DNA of 64,000 nucleotides from Burhinus oedicnemus (lineage: Eukaryota; Chordata; Aves; Charadriiformes; Burhinidae), in assembly GCA_008921705.1 (NCBI GenBank), contig VFFE01007583.1:2303052-2367051 (forward strand), given 5' to 3'. This document shows positions 61,063 through 64,000 of the stretch, one piece after another. Both the position numbers and the translations under genes were made by a program. The notes beneath the pieces are model-generated. The model was given only the letters and a program-made list of their open reading frames with translations. It did not search any database and was not told the DNA's origin. Within the stretch, counting starts at the first letter, position 1. Each line of letters begins with the position of its first letter.

Positions 61063-61972
61063 TATTTCTATAGAAGAATAAAAATAATTTTATTTAATTC
61101 TTTCAGTCATAATCATTCTTATAGATACTTGAATAAATTTGTTAGTGAAATTTTAATCAATAACAGTGACATTGTATAATATGATCTGCACTGCTCATTT
61201 CAACATTGAGTTTTAAACTAGACCTTAGTTAAAATGTTTCCACTGAGAATTCATTTTATAAAGGTAATAAACCAAAAATATGTCTCTCACCTTCAAGTGG
61301 AAAACAAAAATAAATTGAGTCATGCTTATAACCAATCATTGCCAAAATACTGAGAGAAGAGGAGAAAAGGGATGTATATTATAATACAGATCATAGCAAC
61401 ATTTAAAAAAAAAAAAAGTGGTCAAAATGAAGGAACAGGCATATTAGGTTAAATTTTAAAATGGCATCCTGAGGCAAAGAACAGAGAAACCAAATGATAT
61501 AAAAAGAGAGTGAGTGATACTAACTGCTCCTGAAAAACGCTTTAAGAAGGAGGCAGAATTCGGGAGGTTTCAAAATGGAATAAAACCACAAAAGAACCAA
61601 AAAAAAGAGGAAAAGGAGGGAGAAAAAAAAGTGTACAGAAGGGAAAAGTAACACTTTCTTAATGGAGGTTCCATCTTGGGATAGTTTATGAAAAGCAACA
61701 GCTGACCACATATGACACTGCAATACAAGCTATTGCCGATGCAGTAAAATTGATTAATAGCTAAGGCATACAACCGGAAATCAAGATATACTGTTTCCAT
61801 TTCTGTTTTCCAGATACTCAGTGCATGATTTTAACCAAAAGTTTTGTATAAATGTGTCAGTAATATTTCAATTACTACCAGTACTTTTGCATAATTTGCA
61901 ATATAGATTACTAATTTTACAAATTAATATTAAGCTGAAATATAAGTTTCTACAAGGAAGTTATCTAGAAGT
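61063..61972. other. Non-coding spacer between two CR1 fragments
   Basis: AT-rich unique DNA with an A12 run near 61404 and a purine-rich block at about 61580-61650 (AGAGGAAAAGGAGGGAG followed by A8). No gene recognised. Confidence 0.55.
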
Positions 61973-62282
61973 CTGAGCCAGGCTCTTCACAGCAGTGAAT
62001 GGCAGGAGGACAAGAGACAATGGACACAAACTGGGAAAAGAGAGGTTTTGCCTTCATATGAAGAAAATCTTATTCACCATGAGGACTGTCAGGCACTGGA
62101 ACATGTTGCCCAGAGAAGCTGTCGGCGTCCAGCCTTTGAGGTTTTCAAGACCCAGCAGGACAAAGCCCTGAGCAACCTGCTGTGATCTCATAGCTCACTT
62201 TACCACTTTCATCAGGTAATAGGCCCAAAGACCTCCCAAAGTCCCTTCCAGCCTGAATTATGCTCTAATCCTATGATTCTAC
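61973..62282 (+). mobile_element. Old CR1 3' fragment
   Basis: CTGAGCCAGGCTCTTCACAG, GGCAGGAGGACAAGAGACAA, TGGACACAAACTGGGAAAAG, CACTGGAACATGTTGCCCAG and AGCCCTGAGCAACCTGCTG follow the ORF2 end. The UTR has CCCAAAGTCCCTTCCAGCCT and decayed octamers AATCCTATG and ATTCTACC. In the coding part, RRTRDNGHKLGKERFCLHMK and RHWNMLPREAVG can be read with interruptions. About 310 bp remain, more diverged than the 33.4 kb copy. Confidence 0.88.
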
Positions 62283-64000
62283 CTAAAATAGAGGTGCAAT
62301 TTTACCTCTGAGCATTTTGAGCTGACTAAAAGCCTTGTGGCTGCATTAGTGCAGTGCTGAGCTAAATGTAATAGATCCTTTCTCTCAAAACGGTTTATGA
62401 AGTTGGACTTGTCCCCCGCAATGCAATAAGCTTGGGTTTGGTCAGTTTTCTGTATAAGAAATTCAGGCTTATGCTTCTTAGAATATCACCTCTACACAAA
62501 TCCCTTATACCTCCATTCTTTACCCATAATATGGGGTATTTCATAAGGGTATTGTGAGGATACAGTCTTTATTATATGTGAGATGTTAAATTTCTGTAGT
62601 TATGAAAAGCTTATAATCATAAATTAAATTAAACAAATCATTTTGATTCTACCAAGTAATTACACGCTTTTCTGAGAAAAAGCAGGAAACTCCATCCAGC
62701 TGGGCAGGATAAGTCTAGCTGGGAAAATGGGCAGCTAGATGTGACTGTCCTCTGATTTTGGAAGGAAGTTAGTATTTTGAAAGAAAATCATTACCATCCT
62801 AACTAGCATAAAGCATCAGAGAAGAGGCTGGTAATTTAAATAAGCCCAAAGACGCCCACAGCAAAGAACCACTTTAAGCTGTTTCATTTCTCTTTTACTT
62901 GTGGAGTTATGCTTTTGTGGTCGCAGGCACATACTGGGGAAAGTTCAAGCTGTGGCAGGATGAAGAAGATGGTCTTGGGATCTCTTACTTCCCCTCTGAA
63001 TTGAGTTCCATGCAAAATGATTTGGTTTTCCTCAGAGATGGCTCTCAGAAATGCTGACTACCAGCAAGTGAGAGGAGTCCACCTGACAGTCCAAGCCAAC
63101 TGGCATCCCACAGGGGAACCCACAGCTGCATGAACTCTGAGGGGTATATTGCCAGCTGCAGGGGAACATTTGTGATCCATTCCCACTGGAGGCCAGTGGT
63201 GGGGCCTACATTGCACTTGACATGCAAGTGTGAGAGTATCTTTAAACTAAGCAGGTTTGCCAAGCTGCTGTCCTGGGGCCAACCTACAGAGAGTCTCTCT
63301 AGCCAGACTAGTAACAAGTACTAAGTATTCAGCTGTGTGCAAAATACTTCAGACTGCCCAGCTTTTAATATTCTTCCATATTTCTCTTCCCCTTAGGAAC
63401 AGACATCTGAAGAGTTTCTCTTTAAGTTTAGCCATCCAGAAGCTAAGCATGTTAAGAAAGGAGGAGCTGACCTCTGAAAGTACTTTTATTTCCAGTGATA
63501 ATAGATAGAGCCTTTATATCTATCTTATAGGTGGGAAAAAAACCAAGTGACCTGAAACTCACACAAAGTACCTGCCCACAATGGTCTAGAAAGATTGGGC
63601 AAAACTAGGAATTGAATGCAGATCATCTAGATTCTTATCCAGTACTTCAATCACAAGTCTATATTTTGTTGATAATGTGTAATTCAGGAAAAAAACCCTG
63701 TTTCTGTCATCATTATCCTGCCTTTTAGGAAATCTGGTAATGATAGGTCAGTCTCTCCCCTAAATGTGGGGTGGAGTTTGCCGGTTGGTGCCCGGTGACT
63801 TTTCAGATCATTATTCTTGAAGAAATAAAATCATAATATAAATTTTTAAAAATCTGTAAGAGAATAAGCTCTATCTAAAATGTATATGTGAAAGAAGCAT
63901 TGCACATCACTGTCTCAGGCTCTGCACAAAACATTGATCTATAGATTCCTCTCTCATAATAGCCACTTTGTTTATTACTTCAGTTTTCTTTCTGCTACAG
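62283..64000. other. Non-coding stretch to window end; terminal splice-acceptor-like sequence
   Basis: No gene recognised. The block 63040-63330 is more GC-rich but encodes nothing I can identify (frames of 90 and 83 codons on opposite strands overlap). The last 31 bases (from 63970) form a pyrimidine-rich tract ending CTTTCTGCTACAG, a good match to a vertebrate 3' splice site; an exon could start just outside the window, but this is untested. Confidence 0.45.

Overview
This is an AT-rich vertebrate nuclear window, almost certainly from a bird. The main evidence is a set of CR1 LINEs whose 3' ends finish in the avian octamer ATTCTRTG, for example at 16486-16509 and 56239-56254. There is also a solo LTR of the avian ERVL-like type. 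Nothing looks prokaryotic: there are no operons, rRNAs, tRNAs or CRISPR arrays. I recognise no functional host protein-coding gene. The window reads as a gene desert or part of a very large intron.

Layout. 1-13879: unique AT-rich DNA with small repeats, plus a pair of splice-bracketed Lys/Glu-rich blocks near the left edge. 13880-16509: CR1 copy A (+), 5'-truncated in the endonuclease, with decayed endonuclease and reverse transcriptase (RT). 16510-25559: non-coding DNA holding a hairpin that encloses a 9-11 bp tandem repeat, two old palindromic repeats and a CpG-bearing GC-rich patch. 25560-26430: a very old antisense CR1/L3-type RT relic. 26431-39620: non-coding DNA with three CR1 3' tails (30.6, 33.4 and 38.0 kb), microsatellites and a perfect CRE. 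39626-40196: solo LTR with a perfect 5-bp target duplication GATTG. 40202-53649: non-coding DNA with another old palindromic repeat, a CR1 stub and an (AAT)n microsatellite. 53650-56254: CR1 copy B (+). 56255-64000: non-coding DNA with two further CR1 3' fragments on opposite strands; the last bases look like a splice acceptor.

Function. The only recognisable protein-coding material is retrotransposon ORF2: an AP-like endonuclease that nicks DNA and an RT that copies the element RNA at the nick. Both large copies are dead. Copy A has the catalytic SDH of the endonuclease changed to SDR and several frameshifts. Copy B has SDH changed to SNH, an amber codon in place of a tryptophan, and the RT catalytic FADD changed to FAHD. 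The smaller copies are 3' stubs, as expected from incomplete reverse transcription.

The most interesting structure is not coding. At least two, possibly four, short palindromic repeats look like ancient amniote hairpin elements. There are also candidate conserved regulatory blocks. Family names for these old repeats are from memory and need a repeat-library search. All coordinates of repeat edges are estimates by eye.
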